A stretch of 64,000 nucleotides of DNA, from assembly GCF_040183065.1 (NCBI RefSeq), contig NC_091124.1, positions 91,411,001 to 91,475,000 of the forward strand, written 5' to 3'. Position 1 is the stretch's first letter. The number at the start of each line of letters is the position of its first letter. The DNA is from Periplaneta americana. Its lineage: Eukaryota; Arthropoda; Insecta; Blattodea; Blattidae. This document shows, in pieces, positions 1 through 11,952 of the stretch. The notes beneath the pieces were generated by a model that was given only the letters and a program-made list of their open reading frames with translations, had not been told where the DNA came from and did no database searches. A program made the translations under genes and the position numbers.

Positions 1-1339
1 TAATTCAGGTAATTCATAATTATTCTTATACAATTATTGTTAACCGAAAAGAAATTAATTATTTAACTAGTAGCAATTGATCAGGCAATTGCTTTATAAC
101 TAATTTTTTTATCTAATCTGACGTGATTATGAAATCTGTAAGCCATTTCTCACCTGTTACATATCTTTATACAGCAATTTTAATCACACCAAAGAATTTA
201 AATATGCTGAGCTAATTTTCACTCTTCCGCCATATCTGAACAACAATTTTTTTTATACTTCACTAAATTCATTTCCATTTGAAAGTAAGACCTTCTCTAA
301 GTCTTTCTTTCAGTAATTGAAATTCTGTAGCTGTGGTACAGAGTAGCTCTGGAATATTTGAAAACTGCATTCATGGAGTCTATTGGCAATGTATTTCCTT
401 CAACTCTTTCACTGTCAAATAGACATATGATCTACTATCCATCGACCTCAAGAGAGAAATCTGAAATCAACAAAATGCATATGTGTTGTGATGTCTCAGT
501 TGACATCATATTTTATACTGTACCACTTATTTGTTTACTTTCACATAAAATCTATGTTAAATACACAATTATATTTTAATTTGATATATATATATATAAT
601 TATATATACCATAAGATTACACATTCATATGCTACCACTTGGTAACCAAAACGTTCAACAGCCGTCTCTAGGATGACATCATTCAGAACGGAAGCATGTC
701 TGTAAGGTGCCAAAGTGTTGTAGTCAAACATAAAAGTGGCAATGTAAAGTGGAGAGAAAACTATTGTTTTAATGTTTTTAATACTTTCTTTAAAATCTAC
801 CCTTGTGCTAGATGTTGAATAAGAACACAGCATTTCTATAATATGTGACACTCAGGAAGAGTGCGTAGAATTCAGCTGAAGGTAAATCACTATAGATGGA
901 TAGATGCCATGAACCTATCACGCAGCTTGACTGTGGAGTGATACAAACTGCATTATTTATGTGAAATTTCTTTATTGAGCTGGATGGATAATAGAAGTAT
1001 CTCTCTTTGTATTTCTTGCCTGACAGTAAGGTAGAGAGAATGGTGTCTAGAATGTATTGATAACCTAATTAAAATTTAAAATAAGCTTTTTGTATGTCAT
1101 ACCATTATGTTAATCTTACTTGATGTATAGTGGCTACTGTAGGATTCATGTATGCTGTACACTGTAGAGCATTCACTGTGGAAATTCCACACTTTAAAAA
1201 TAGTGCAATGATTTTTTTTTGCTATTACTGGATCAGTGGTAACCATGATTGTGAATTATAAGTGAATGGCAGCATTATGGTGGGGACAATGAGATTATCC
1301 CTAGAAAATATGTTTCAGTACTTATTTGCCACAAATTCC
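1..1339. other. no gene seen; probable intron or upstream DNA
   Basis: AT-rich sequence. The open frames here are short and show no domain I know. A minus-strand frame at 600-851 is the longest but has no recognisable motif or convincing splice site. There is a short AT dinucleotide run near 583-606. The stretch may be intron of the gene whose exons begin at 3741, but no upstream exon was found. Confidence 0.4.
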
Positions 1340-3230
1340 ATCTAGACTCCCTAGGATTTGCACAACAACGTATAATATAGTATAGTAATTACAGCCAATA
1401 ACTCCAACACATTCCAATCTTCAACAGAGGAAATTCTCCACAAAATATATGATTGGTTCTCAGCCAATAAATTAGTATTAAATTGTAACAAAAGTAACAT
1501 AATCCAATTTAAATCCTGTTCAAATTCAACCTCGCAAATTTCAAGAGCAGTAATTAATAATTAGAAACAACAACAACCAAATTTCTTGGCTTACAAATCG
1601 ATAATATGTTAAATTGAAAAAAATCATATTAAAGAAATTAATCTCAAACTAAATTCAGCATGTTTTGCTATTAGATGTATGCAAGAGATAGTAAATATCA
1701 ATATCTTAAAAAACAACATACAGTGAAATGACAGTATAACTCGAGGGGGTACTGTAATTATTTTTGTTATAGTAAAATTTCGTTAAACCAAAAATTGATT
1801 AAATTTTCCTACAAATTGGGTCCCATATTATGAAATATCAGTTACTGTACCTGGGTTAGTTTATACCGTATATCCATATTATATTGCAACTTCAATAAGA
1901 ATCGGTACCATAGGCCTGATGATAATTATGTAGGCCTATATTCGACAACCGAATAATTATTCTCGCATATTACAATATTCGACAACTGAATAATTATTAT
2001 TGTATATTTTACAAAATTATACATTCATCATGGCCTTGTTAGGACCAAAAATTAAGTTTTACAGAGTAAAAAGTATGTTGAACAGGGTTACATAGATTAG
2101 GTATTGTTACATTTACAGCTATCTTGTCGAATTGATTTCTCGAAATATTACGATCTACGAGATTGGGTCTGAATTGATCACTCGAAAAATTAGCTTTGAG
2201 ATTGATACAGTAATACATATTATTTTAATAGTTTGACTTACCATATTTACCTAGTAAAGAATAAACCACTTAAACACAGTCCAGTGACGTTCACTTCTTC
2301 ATTGGCAGCACTTCTTATCTTCTTTCTTTGAGGTTCAGTGGCGTCAGATTCAATACTTTTCTCAATTTTTACTCTCTTTGAGAAATGTTGAAAGTGTCGA
2401 TGCACTTACGCCATATTTTCTTGCAACTTCACTTTTCTTCTCTCCTCTGTCTACTTCAGTGATTTTTCTCTTCTCGTCTAGCGAAAACTGCTTTCTTGTC
2501 TTTTTTTTTTTCTGCCATACCTGCTTCTTTAACTTCTTTCCTCAACAACGTTTAGGAACAAACTGCCTTTCAAAGTTAGATTTTATTAAAACTGTTTCAT
2601 TTAAATATAAATTGAAACCACAACAATCGTTAACATTTTTAACATGTAAATTAATAGTAAAATGGCTGGGACTAAAAAATTATTTCGTTATTCTGAAAAA
2701 TATGTAATAGCGGCATTTCACTGTAATTTGCATACTTTCACTCGGTAATGAGTTTTGGAATTAATATTCTGGGGAAATTTTACAAATAGTAACAGTATAT
2801 TCCTACTACAAAAAAGAGTATAGAATAATAGTGGTTGCCAAATCTAGGGAATTGTGTAGGACCATTTTAAAAAACTACAAATAATGCCCATGGCTTATCA
2901 ATATATTTTTCCATTAATAAACTTCCTCATATATAATCGTGAAAACTTTGTAACTAATGCAACAGTTCATGGCATAAATACTTGTCAAAAGAATGACTTT
3001 CATACTCCATCGGCAAGTCTATTTTGCTATTAAAAAGGAGTGTGTTATATGGGCAATAAAAATTTGTAATAGCCTCCCTATGAATATAAAAATCAAACTC
3101 AAAACATAAGATTATTTAGGGCCAAATTAAAGAAGTACCTAATTTCTCACGGCTTCTATTCTGTAGGTGAATTTATGATATTCATCAACACTGCATGAAT
3201 ATTTCTGTCTTGTATTGAGTATTGATACTA
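1340..3230 (+). mobile_element. decayed LINE reverse transcriptase, split by a DNA transposon
   Basis: The two flanks of a DNA transposon (1721-2723) read together as one non-LTR retrotransposon. Left part, about 1380-1720, translates with gaps as the end of an RT domain (key words STEEILHKIYDWFSANKLVL, then NCNKSNIIQF). Right part, about 2726-3215, continues as FAYFHSVMSFGI and later SLPMNIK, RLFRAKLKKYL, typical of the region after RT in insect Jockey/CR1-like LINEs. Many stops and frameshifts make it a fossil. Joining the flanks after removing the insert and one TA keeps the reading frame across the junction. Confidence 0.75.
1721..2723 (-). mobile_element. pogo/Tigger-like Tc1-mariner element, degenerate
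   Basis: Ends are CAGTGAAATG and CATTTCACTG, flanked by TA at 1719-1720 and 2724-2725, as expected for Tc1/mariner-superfamily insertion. The minus strand between about 2515 and 2280 reads as a pipsqueak/CENP-B helix-turn-helix start (words LDEKRKI, GEKKSEVARKYGVSASTLSTF) with stops. No catalytic DDE part was recognised. It lies inside a LINE whose frame is restored when the element is removed, so it is younger than that LINE. Confidence 0.75.
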
Positions 3231-3740
3231 ACTCCTTGTGTTGTACTAATATACTGTAAAACTATTTTATATATATTTGAACTAGACTGTGACTATAATT
3301 AAGACTTTGTAGTACTATTAAGATTTTTTTGACATGTTCCATATTCTAGCTGTGAAGTGATGTACAAATACCATGGAATGTAAATAAATACAATACAATA
3401 CAAAGCCTGTTGCTCTAGGCATTTGGCTAATGGTATGCCTATCTTCCTCTTAAAGAGAAAACTGTTTTTCATTTGTAGGCCTGTGCACAAAATATCTAAT
3501 GAAAGGATATGGTGAAAGTGTTTATTTAAATTTATTAAATGGATAAGAGTAAGCCTATTATCAACATTAGTTAACACAATAGACCCATCTGTGTGATTCA
3601 GTATGTTAAGACTAGCTGTGTATTGGAGACCTGATTAAATCCACAGCATTAGTCTTTGACTTACCGACATAGCTCTTATTGTAGAGCCAAATAGTAACAG
3701 AACTGTCGTGATAAGGAACTTTATTGATGATTGCTTTCAG

Positions 3741-3974
3741 GTGATGACAGCTGATCGCCGTGAGTACAGCCGCAAGCCTGCATTCCCAGACATGTCTGTG
3801 CCCCCTCCAGCTGCTGGGATTCCTCCATTTGATTTGCCCCCTCCGCCACATGGTGTAATCCCACCCACCTTCACTCCACACATAGACTCATATGGATCAG
3901 AGTTCTACGCATCTGAGACTGATCCTTATTATCAGTCTTACGAACCTACACAGGACTCACAATGGAATGACCCT
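3741..3974 (+). CDS. coding exon of probable Fip1-like pre-mRNA 3'-end processing protein (exon 1 of 3 in window)
   Basis: Seen: acceptor ...TTGCTTTCAG before 3741 and donor GTGAGT at 3975; the exon is phase 0 at both ends and encodes 78 residues. It starts VMTADRREYSRKPAFPDMSV, then a proline-rich stretch with PPFDLPPPPHG, then Tyr/Ser-rich sequence (YQSYEPTQDSQWNDP). The order 'QVL/M-T..R', proline-rich block, aromatic Ser-rich block, then a basic RS-like tail resembles the C-terminal half of Fip1, the CPSF subunit that binds poly(A) polymerase and U-rich RNA in the nucleus. Family name is inference; another SR-rich RNA-processing protein is possible. The N-terminal part of the gene is outside the window or not found. 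Confidence 0.7.
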
Positions 3975-4080
3975 GTGAGTAAACACTGGAGGGATGAATT
4001 GTTTACATAATAGTGTTGATTTCAGTGAATCTGTGCAAGAGAAAGTAGAATGACTGTCTAAAAGTATTGTTCTTGTAGAT

Positions 4081-4888
4081 CAGGGGTTCCCAACCAGTGT
4101 GTTGCGCAGCTCCAGGGCGTATGTCGCGAAATTTTGAACTTGAAAAATACATTTTATGCCATTCAGAAAGTCTCTTCAAAACGTATTTTTTATTTGCAAC
4201 AAAGTATTTGATATGGTACATTTTATTTTGAGACAGACTTTATCAATGAAACATGAACACCTGCAACAATGCCCAGTTCAGTTTTTCAACCATAAGGCCA
4301 CGTATAAAGAAACTCTGTGCAACCCATCAACCGCAGATTTCACATTAATTTAAATAGACGAGTTTTCGGTTGTTTTTATCGGACATCCAGCATAGATAGG
4401 TTGAGATTTTTGACACATACCTTTGTTTTCTTTGTAATGCCACTCAAGTTGCTGCTTGTTCTTTTAGAATTTTCGATTGCATGTTAACATCGACCTATCT
4501 ACAACACTACATAGAAGTTGTTATCATTGTTCTTTTTTCTGGCAAAACACTGTGGAACGGTGTTCCGGCATCTTTTTTGTTGCATTTTTCATCATGGAAC
4601 CGAAATATGTGTGAATAACTATGTTTTTAATATAAGTTTCCTTTGAATTCTGCTTAGATCTTGAAAGTCTTAGTTGGACGAAAAGGAGGTTAAAGACGAC
4701 AAAATTCCCATGCAGTGAACAGTAATCATCTCCCGTCCGCTATAAAATATTTTACACAGAGTTCTACCACCTTTTTCTCCAGAAGAAATGTACTAGTTAT
4801 TACTATTAATAAAATCAAATAAGTGTGTCGCGATATTGTGGGCATTCAATAAAGTGTGTCATCAGTCAAAAAAGGTTGGGAACCACTG
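4081..4888. mobile_element. non-autonomous hAT element (MITE) in the intron
   Basis: Ends CAGGGGTTCCCAACC (4081-4095) and its near inverse GGTTGGGAACCACTG (4874-4888). An exact 8-bp target-site duplication TTGTAGAT flanks it at 4073-4080 and 4889-4896. The CAGNGGTTCCCAACC end and 8-bp duplication are classic hAT. No coding capacity; 808 bp, inside the intron between the exons at 3741 and 7944. Confidence 0.85.
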
Positions 4889-5011
4889 TTGTAGATCATC
4901 AGAAAATAGTATGTGAGACTTGCAGTAAACCTGTATATAATATAGACTAGGAATTATGGAAATAATTCACCTCTACTGCATGTAACTTTGTCGAGACCTG
5001 TACTTCATTTA

Positions 5012-5602
5012 CTGTATTTACTCGCGTACAAGCATCACAATTTCGCCAAATTTTGCTATAAAAACAGGAATGGGGCTTATACACGAGATACTGTTAGAAG
5101 AAGGACCCAGCAATGTGGTACCTTACTGAGATTGATCCACTACAATGATGTACAAGTGAAGATGGTGGCTATTTCTTTTGCGTAATTAACATATATTTCA
5201 TCTCACTACTACATTACCGGTACCAGTATATTGTATCATTATAGTCGGGAATACCTTTTTTTAGAATAACAAATTCTGAATTCCGTATATGAAGAAGACC
5301 CTTTGCTGCTTTAGGAATCACAGGTATTTTGTTGAACTTTTAAATCTTACAACAGATGTTGTTTAAAATATCCTTTTCTTAGGGTAAAGCATGCAGGTTT
5401 CCTGATATTGAGCACGAATTGTATAATTTCAGGATGCAGATAAGAAGAGTATATTATGCAAGGATTGTCAAAGTACTGGTGAACAGTCACTATTAACTAT
5501 TATGTGGCATGGAGATTTTTAAATGCCTAGTTCAAGAATACAGTATCTTTACTTCATTTTTTGAAAATGACATGGGTAGGACTTATACATGAGTAAATAT
5601 GG
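5012..5602. mobile_element. TA-flanked MITE, Tc1/mariner type
   Basis: Imperfect terminal inverted repeats (CTGTATTTACTCGCGTACAA at left; the inverse of CCATATTTACTCATGTATAA at right), flanked by TA at 5010-5011 and 5603-5604. 591 bp, non-coding. The superfamily is inferred from the TA duplication. Confidence 0.55.
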
Positions 5603-5854
5603 TACTTAGTGTCAGTAGGTAAAATTGGTAACAGTGAGCATTCTCTACTAATTTCTTATCTCATTACAGTTTGGTGTTATCTGGTACTCTAAATAAGCTA
5701 ACTAATTGAATTCTCATTCATTACAACTGGAGTGCATTTTCCCAATTTTTTTTATTTTGAAGTTTTTATTATATGAGCACACCATTAGTCAAATGGCTAG
5801 AGTATTTGTTCCATTAATCATCATCTGGTGAAGATATGACTTATTATCTTTTTT

Positions 5855-6490
5855 TCATTATTATAATGTATTAATGTAGAAAGGAAGAAGAGAGAATACT
5901 AAGGGATATATGCTACTAAAACTAAATGACATCTGTGAACAGTATGGAACGAAGACAAATGTAAATAAGACGAAGACAATGGTTATTGGAAGAAAAATAA
6001 AAAGGTAAACATGCGAATTCGAAATGAGACAGTGAAACAAGCAGACAGCTTCAGATAGTTGAAGTGTACTATATTTAGTAACATAAATTGCTGCCAAGAA
6101 GCCAAAAGCAGGATGGCAATGGCAAAGAAACTTTTAATAGGAAAAGGAGCATTTTCCGCAAACCTTTGAAAAAACCGAGGGAGACTAGTGAAGTGCTTTG
6201 TGTGGAGTGTGGCATTGTATGGGGGCAGAAACATGGACATTAGGACGAAGTGAAGAAAAGCTACTGGAAGCATTTGAAATATGGATATGGAGAAGAATGT
6301 AGTCTGTGAAATGGACAGAAAAAATCAGAAATGAAGCTGTGCTAGAAAGAGTGGGTGAAGAAAAAATAATGCTGTAACTGATCAGGAAGAGAAAAAGAAA
6401 TAGGCTGGGTCACTGGCTAAGAAAGAATTCATTGCCTGCTGAAAGATGCAATGGAAGGAATGGTAAACGGGGAAAAAATTCAGGGAAGTA
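5855..6490 (+). mobile_element. degenerate LINE, 3' part of reverse transcriptase ORF
   Basis: Broken frames read in order: MLLKLNDICEQYGTKTNVNK, then TMVIGRKIK, AEN/ETWTLGRSEEKLLEAFE, then LGHWLRKNSLPAERCNGRNG. This is the region from the RT thumb to the C-terminus of a LINE family seen several more times here (10590-10745, 23203-23451, 33505-34125, 34868-35090). Frameshifts and missing bases throughout. Confidence 0.65.
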
Positions 6491-6499
6491 AATGTATGA

Positions 6500-7943
6500 A
6501 TTATAGTCATACGCATTTCTGTATCTATTTTATAAAAAAGACACATGATTGTTGTTAGACTACACCAGCCTTAATACCTCAATTGAGTCACTGCCAACTA
6601 CCCCTTTAATTCTCCACTCTACCTTCCCTGGCTAAGATAATAGGCCTACTGTTTTGGTTCGATCAGAGTACATAAAATGAGATAACCATTGCTCAGTGAC
6701 GGATTGTATAAGGCAAGCTCATCATGGAAAGCTGATTGGCGCTACATTTGTCACAAGGCATAAGAACTAGAATAAGTTTTGCGTTCAGAAAAGACACCAT
6801 AGCATCAGATGTGTGGCATACAAATCTATAATTAAACCTATAACAAATTTAAATGCATTTTACACTGCTCATATGAATATTCTACAAGAATAATTATAAT
6901 GATTTTTTGTAAGAAAGAAACAAATAATGAAGTTAGAAGAGCTGAAACATAAAAGTGACGATAAGCTTCCCAATATAAATACTGAAAACATTGTAAAGGT
7001 CAGAAATCGAATTTCACAGCAAATTCTACCAAATATCAGTGGTGAGTTTGAAACTGCCCCATTATAGCAGCCAACGAAATATGCTGTGAGGAATAATTTA
7101 ATTTAAGTCTTTCTTGACATATAGTGACAAGTAAAATAGAAGAAATGGGATTTGATAATGAAAGTTAATTGTAAATTGAAATTAAAATTTTCTTTGTGGT
7201 TTTCATTTGCATTGAGTGAAAGCACTGCTGTTAGCAACACTGCACATAGAGGGACTGTCTGGTCACTTACTGCTACTCAGTGTACTAACCTCGGGTCGTT
7301 TTACAGAATGTGGGCAGTGGAAGTGCCCCAACACAATAAAAAGAACCAAAAATACGTCTTAATTTCTTGTTGTTTTGCATTTGAATCCTTGACCACGTCT
7401 CCTCTTATGCTGTCCTGTCTCTCTGCAATGTTTGATAGTTTTTTTACACTACTGATACAGAGTAATGGAGGTCATCAGCAGTCTGATAATAAGTTCATCC
7501 CTGTTGAATAAGTTGTTGCAAACTCCAACTTCGCTAATAACCATTTTGTAATTCTTTTAGAATAACATCTGAATAAAATCAAAACAATAAATATAGCCTC
7601 CAATATGTTTGAAAATGGCCATAATCACGTGAAGAAAATGAAGCTAAATCGAACTGATTTTCGACATGGATGAATTACTGTCCATTTGCTTGAACTGTGA
7701 TGAAGATGTGAACCAAATGTTTGTTTCCTGAATAGACAAGATGGTATCGCATATGGTAATATCATCACAAAATAGCTATAGTCTTATGCCAGGAATATGC
7801 AGGCCAACAAAAATATATCCCACTAATTTTTTGAGCAGTATATTGTAAGTTGTGTAATCAAGATGTACAGTATATTGTTTTAGAATTTTCTTAATATCTT
7901 CATTTTGAACATTTTTAAACGTAATTGAAAAAATTGTTTTCAG
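6500..7943. other. intron, nothing recognised
   Basis: Intronic DNA between the second LINE scrap and the next coding exon. A 119-codon plus-strand frame at 7152-7511 has no known motif, no splice support and is probably chance. No inverted repeat noticed. Confidence 0.4.
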
Positions 7944-8305
7944 ACTTGGCAGCCAACAAACATGCCAATATCATCAGCAGATGTGAAAGTAATCACCCCA
8001 GGACCACTGGTTACACCATTACCACCTGTCATTCCTCCACCAAACAGTACATTGGGTGCAGAAAACACAAACCAGGACTCGCAGGATGAGTTCAGCTCTC
8101 GAGGTTCAGGCAGAGAACATTCTGACGACATAGCTGGAGGAGGAGGCCCATCTGGAACTTCTGTGTCTAGTGTCATTACGTCAGCAGCTGCCAAAGATGA
8201 GTCGGGAATGAAGGAGGAACAAGCAGCAAACTCTGAGAAAGAGTCCAGAGAACGGACAAAGGATCGAAGTGAGCGCTCTGAGAAATCTGAGCGACATCGT
8301 GACAG
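7944..8305 (+). CDS. coding exon of probable Fip1-like protein (exon 2 of 3 in window)
   Basis: Acceptor ...TTGTTTTCAG before 7944 and donor GTGAGT at 8306. It continues in phase 0 from 3974 (…QWNDP / TWQPTNMPISS…) and ends in phase 2. It encodes about 120 residues: a Pro/Val-rich part (ITPGPLVTPLPPVIPPP), an acidic/Gly-Ser part, and a charged tail (EKESRERTKDRSERSEKSER) that leads into the RS-like last exon. The alternating Arg/Asp/Glu/Ser composition fits an RNA-processing factor that works in the nucleus. It is split from its neighbours by introns of about 4.0 and 3.4 kb full of transposons. Confidence 0.7.
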
Positions 8306-8529
8306 GTGAGTATTACAGACTGACTGGAAGGAAATTTAGATTAAACTTCGAAATTTCACTGAAATAAACATTTTTACCATTTCTGATACCTAAAAGTTGT
8401 TCTCAGCATGTTATCTATTTTTATTTTCTCTTTAACTAACAATTTTCTCAATTCTATAATAAAATATTCTTCCCCATGAATGATTTGCTTGATAAATAAT
8501 GTAAATAGAATCTTATTATAAACACTAAG

Positions 8530-8707
8530 GGCCGTATTCATAGACATTCTTAGCGCGGACTTCCGGTGGTTGATCAGCGAACAGATGTTTTTCGTATTCA
8601 TAAACCAGTGTTAGTGATATGATATGAATCCTGTACAAGTAACCAGTCGATAGCCGGGACTAGTTTAGCACATTCATAGCACAGGCTAGCAAAATGTTTA
8701 TGAATAG
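8530..8707. mobile_element. MITE with GGGCCGTATTCATAG ends
   Basis: The left end GGGCCGTATTCATAGACATT and the right end AATGTTTATGAATAGCACT form an imperfect terminal inverted repeat around 178 bp of non-coding DNA. The internal phrase GTATTCATAAACCAGTG repeats the end motif. Flanking duplication is unclear (CTAA-like). It sits in the second intron. Superfamily not assigned. Confidence 0.5.
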
Positions 8708-8948
8708 CACTCTAATACTTTTAATATTTCTGTTACTAAATTTTAAATACGTACTGATTTGTAAATATAAACTGTAACTACATAAGCCTCTCTTGACCAC
8801 AGTCTTCTATGTGTAGTGTACTGACCGATTTATATGTAACTGATAATGTGTATTATTTAGTGTATCTAATTTTTTAGGTATTGGAAATTATTCAACCAAA
8901 TTTCTTCCGATTATTATCATCATCAAACAAGTATCAGATACTCATTGG

Positions 8949-9213
8949 GAGCCACCGGCGTAGCTAAGGCACTTGCCTGCCGATCCGGAGTTGTGCTCGG
9001 GCACAGGTTCGATTCCTGCTTGGGCTGATTACCTGGTTGGATTTTTTCCGAGGTTTTCCCCAACTATAAGGCAAATGTCAGGTAATCTATGGCGAATCCT
9101 CGGCCTCATCTCGCCAAATATCATTTCGCTATCATCAATTCCATCGACACTAAATAACCTCATAGTTGATAAGCATCATTAAATAACCAAGTAAAAAAAA
9201 ATATATACTATAT
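8949..9213 (+). mobile_element. tRNA-derived SINE, complete, with 11-bp TSD
   Basis: Starts with a tRNA-like head: A-box region GGCGTAGCTAAGGC and B-box GGTTCGATTCC. A conserved body follows (GAGGTTTTCCCCAAC, ATCTCGCCAAATA) and the tail TAAATAACCAAGTAAAAAAA. Target-site duplication ATACTCATTGG at 8938-8948 and 9214-9224. Same family as 28893-29141. RNA polymerase III transcription is expected from the boxes. Confidence 0.85.
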
Positions 9214-9489
9214 ATACTCATTGGCCCAGTGCAGTTTCAACCATTGTTCTTCCTACACAACTTATGCCTCTAAGAACATAATTCATGATTTGCTTTGGTT
9301 AGTTAATAACAGCAAACTACACAAACTCTCTCTTTTTCACCTATGCATGAAGCAAATTGAATGGAAACAGCACAAAAAATAGTTTGAAGTTTCATGTGGT
9401 ATGGTTGAGAACTTTTCTAAATTTAAGATAAAATTTGCATTTTACATGAAAGATGCATACATGCTCATATTCATACAGCTGAAGTCGTA

Positions 9490-9592
9490 ACAGCTGACTA
9501 AATCAGCACTATGGCTTATTGGTGTTACTTATGAGGTTCAGACCTGTCTTCAGACAGTTGATTAAACAACAGCAACAACCCTAAAAAATGTA
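9490..9592 (+). mobile_element. SINE 3' remnant with CAA-rich tail
   Basis: The phrase GTTACTTATGAGGTTCAGAC followed by CTGTCTTCAGACAGTTGATT and a CAACAGCAACAAC tail resembles the 3' part of an insect SINE. No head or target duplication was seen. Confidence 0.35.
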
Positions 9593-10589
9593 ATATGCAT
9601 GAATTTGTCCCTAAAAAGACCGAGGTCAAAACATGCAAATATGTATAGAAAAATTACACTTATTTCCGACTCAATAACAAGAGAGGATTTTCAGTAGAGT
9701 ACGATGGGTCAGGTTGAAAGTGTTAATGTAGTCTGATTTAAGGTTGCTGAAAATGTGGTGAAGATCTCTCGTTTCGGAATTGCATATTTGTGAAAATACA
9801 GCAATTTAAAAAATCTGGATTGCTGCACGTCGTTCTTGCACGCAGCTTGCAGAGAGCACTAGATGCGAGAAAACTACTTTCTTCCATCCCTGTTATAAAT
9901 CTAGAAATGGAATATGTTCACATTTGCATTTAAGACGAAATGGATATTTAGGGTAAACTCGCCTGTTATGTTCACACAGTGATAATGCAGGTTCACCAAG
10001 AACTGTTCAGACACAGCATCTTTTCACAATACAGGCATCTTATAATGGCTGCTTCTTCACACTAATTGACACAACAGACACTATTTCCCACATGCAACAG
10101 TGTTTCAAGTACATTTTTGAAGGAGTTTATTTTTATTCCTGTATTGTATCCACATTTTTACCAAGCATATATTAACATGTCTTGTAGAAGAAGAGAGCAG
10201 AACTGATGGTAAACAACTGAATGTAACTTTAATGTAAAAACTCTGACGTGAAGATTAGTATCTGAATGTTCCATAATACATTTATATCTAAAACAGTCCT
10301 CCAGTCACCGAATGACTAGCTTGGACGTTTTCAAATCATGTGGTTTTTGGCGGGATAATTTTAGTCTGAAGTGACTTATGACTTACCATGAAGAGCATTT
10401 TGGACTTATTCACTAGAAAATATGTCACGATCCATTTGTCCTATCCTGTCCTATCCTGTCCTGTCCATGAATCCAGGAGAACGTCTTTTACATCAGGAAT
10501 AAATACATCAGTAAGTCACCGTTTTACATGGTTACATGTGAGCTTACCTGACGCACTTGCATTAACACAGATATGTCCATTTCACACGC

Positions 10590-10745
10590 TCCATTATTCT
10601 CCATAACCACATTTCAAATGCTTCTATTCGCTTCTCTTCACTTTTCCGTAAAGTCCATGTTTCTGCCTCCATACAATGCCACACTCCACACAAAGCACTT
10701 AACTAGTCTCTTTCTTAGTTCTTTTTCCAGAGGTCTGCAGAATAT
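10590..10745 (-). mobile_element. LINE fragment, post-RT region
   Basis: On the minus strand this reads LEKELRKRLVKCFVWSVALY then GAETWTLRKSEEKR, the segment after the RT palm in the same LINE family as 5855-6490. Short, isolated and inverted relative to that copy. Confidence 0.6.
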
Positions 10746-10749
10746 AGAT

Positions 10750-11250
10750 TAAATAAATTACAAAACATTATTATAATATCAGATTTAAGGGCAGCCATAC
10801 AAGCTATAATTTCATAACAGTCTACAAAAGGGGCTAAAATTTAGGATTGTAAGAAAATGATCTATTACCTAACTAAATTACACAAAAAAAAAAGTATACA
10901 GGCATTTCTAAAACCGACTTTTGGCTAAAAAGGGCACTGAAATTTTTACAACCATCTAATAATGGACTTCCATTTTAATCTGTAAAACAGCTAATCAAAT
11001 GTAAATTTAGATTTGCCCAAAAACAACAAAATTCGGATGGAGCAAAAGATAAAACCTGGGAAATTTTATTGACTAACGCAGAAATAATCCCCCAAGGGCC
11101 ACGTAAACTTGTTGTTATAATGTTCAGATTTGATTGCTTGGTAAGCCACCTGCACGGAATAGGAATTTCCCATACATCCACCTGTATATTGTGTGATGCA
11201 AATGAAGAGATGAAGATAGAGCACAGCATTGCTACAAATGATGACGTAGT
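10750..11250 (+). mobile_element. LINE fragment with RNase H and zinc-finger-like C-terminus
   Basis: Broken frames include ISDLRAAIQAIIS (RNase H-like) and, in one open frame from 11069, IIPQGPRK..MFRFDCLVSHLHGIGI followed by CILCDANEEMKIEH. The LxxHLxRIGI...C.LC...E...EH pattern is the conserved C-terminal region of Jockey-type LINEs. Degenerate, no target duplication identified. It lies in the last intron of the SR-rich gene. Confidence 0.65.
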
Positions 11251-11715
11251 ATAAAAATATTGTAGTGTAAGAATTACTTTATTGTCAAGTGCCTAGGCAT
11301 CGGAACAACAGCAACATATTGTGTCTTTATACTTCTTACAATGAGAAGATAATAACTTGGATCAAGAGCGAGAATGGGACACATGGTGACAGAATTCCAT
11401 CACATAACAGAAATATTAAAGCATATCAAGCTAAAACTTCAAAACACACATTGTTAGAATTCTCAATGGAAAATGCCCTCAGAAACAAAGAACATTATGG
11501 ATTAACTCCACTCAAACTGGCTTTACCGAAATTGAACTCTCTTTTGTCTCTGGACAAGAGCAACAGAAATATAAAACTTGTAAAATCATTTCTGTGCTTG
11601 GAAATGGAATTATTGCAAGAATCAAGTAAACAAGCATTCTGCTTCCACAATGCACATATCAGCTCTAACTCTGTAGGTCTTTGCCAATCATTCACATTCA
11701 CTTCTATGATTACAG

Positions 11716-11863
11716 ATCTCATCGCCATCGATCTCGGAGCCGCAGCACAGAAAGACGTTCACGTCGCCATAAGAGTCGTAGCAGGAGTCCTGGACATCGG
11801 AGTCACCGCAAGAAAAAGTCTCGCAGATCAGACCGTGAGAAGAGCAAGGAAGAAAGTGAATAA
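11716..11863 (+). CDS. last coding exon of probable Fip1-like protein, RS-like tail
   Basis: Acceptor ...ATGATTACAG before 11716. The split codon AG/A joins it in phase to 8305 and gives Arg. It encodes SHRHRSRSRSTERRSRRHKS then RSRSPGHRSHRKKKSRRSDR and EKSKEESE, then TAA at 11861-11863. The basic Arg/Ser/His/Lys tail would bind RNA or other SR-type proteins and resembles the basic C-terminus of Fip1. Overlapping longer open frames here are shadows: only this frame agrees with both splice phases. A poly(A) signal lies 84 bp beyond the stop. Confidence 0.75.
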
Positions 11864-11946
11864 AGCATTTAAACATCAGTTTTCAATGCAGATACACTGC
11901 TACTTACTTTCACACAAGATTGCAATAATGTATGATTTTTTCTCTC

Positions 11947-11952
11947 AATAAA
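11947..11952 (+). promoter_or_regulatory. poly(A) signal AATAAA
   Basis: AATAAA lies 84 bp after the stop codon of the SR-rich gene, in an AT-rich 3' UTR. It is the first such hexamer after the stop, so the gene probably ends near 11970. Confidence 0.6.

Noticed and set aside
600-851. 83-codon minus-strand frame as a possible exon
   Set aside because: No recognised domain, no convincing splice acceptor or donor, no neighbouring exon in phase.
11289-11951. 220-codon plus-strand ORF, the longest near the gene's end
   Set aside because: It overlaps the RS-rich exon in a different frame; the RS frame alone agrees with the upstream splice phase, so the long ORF is chance.
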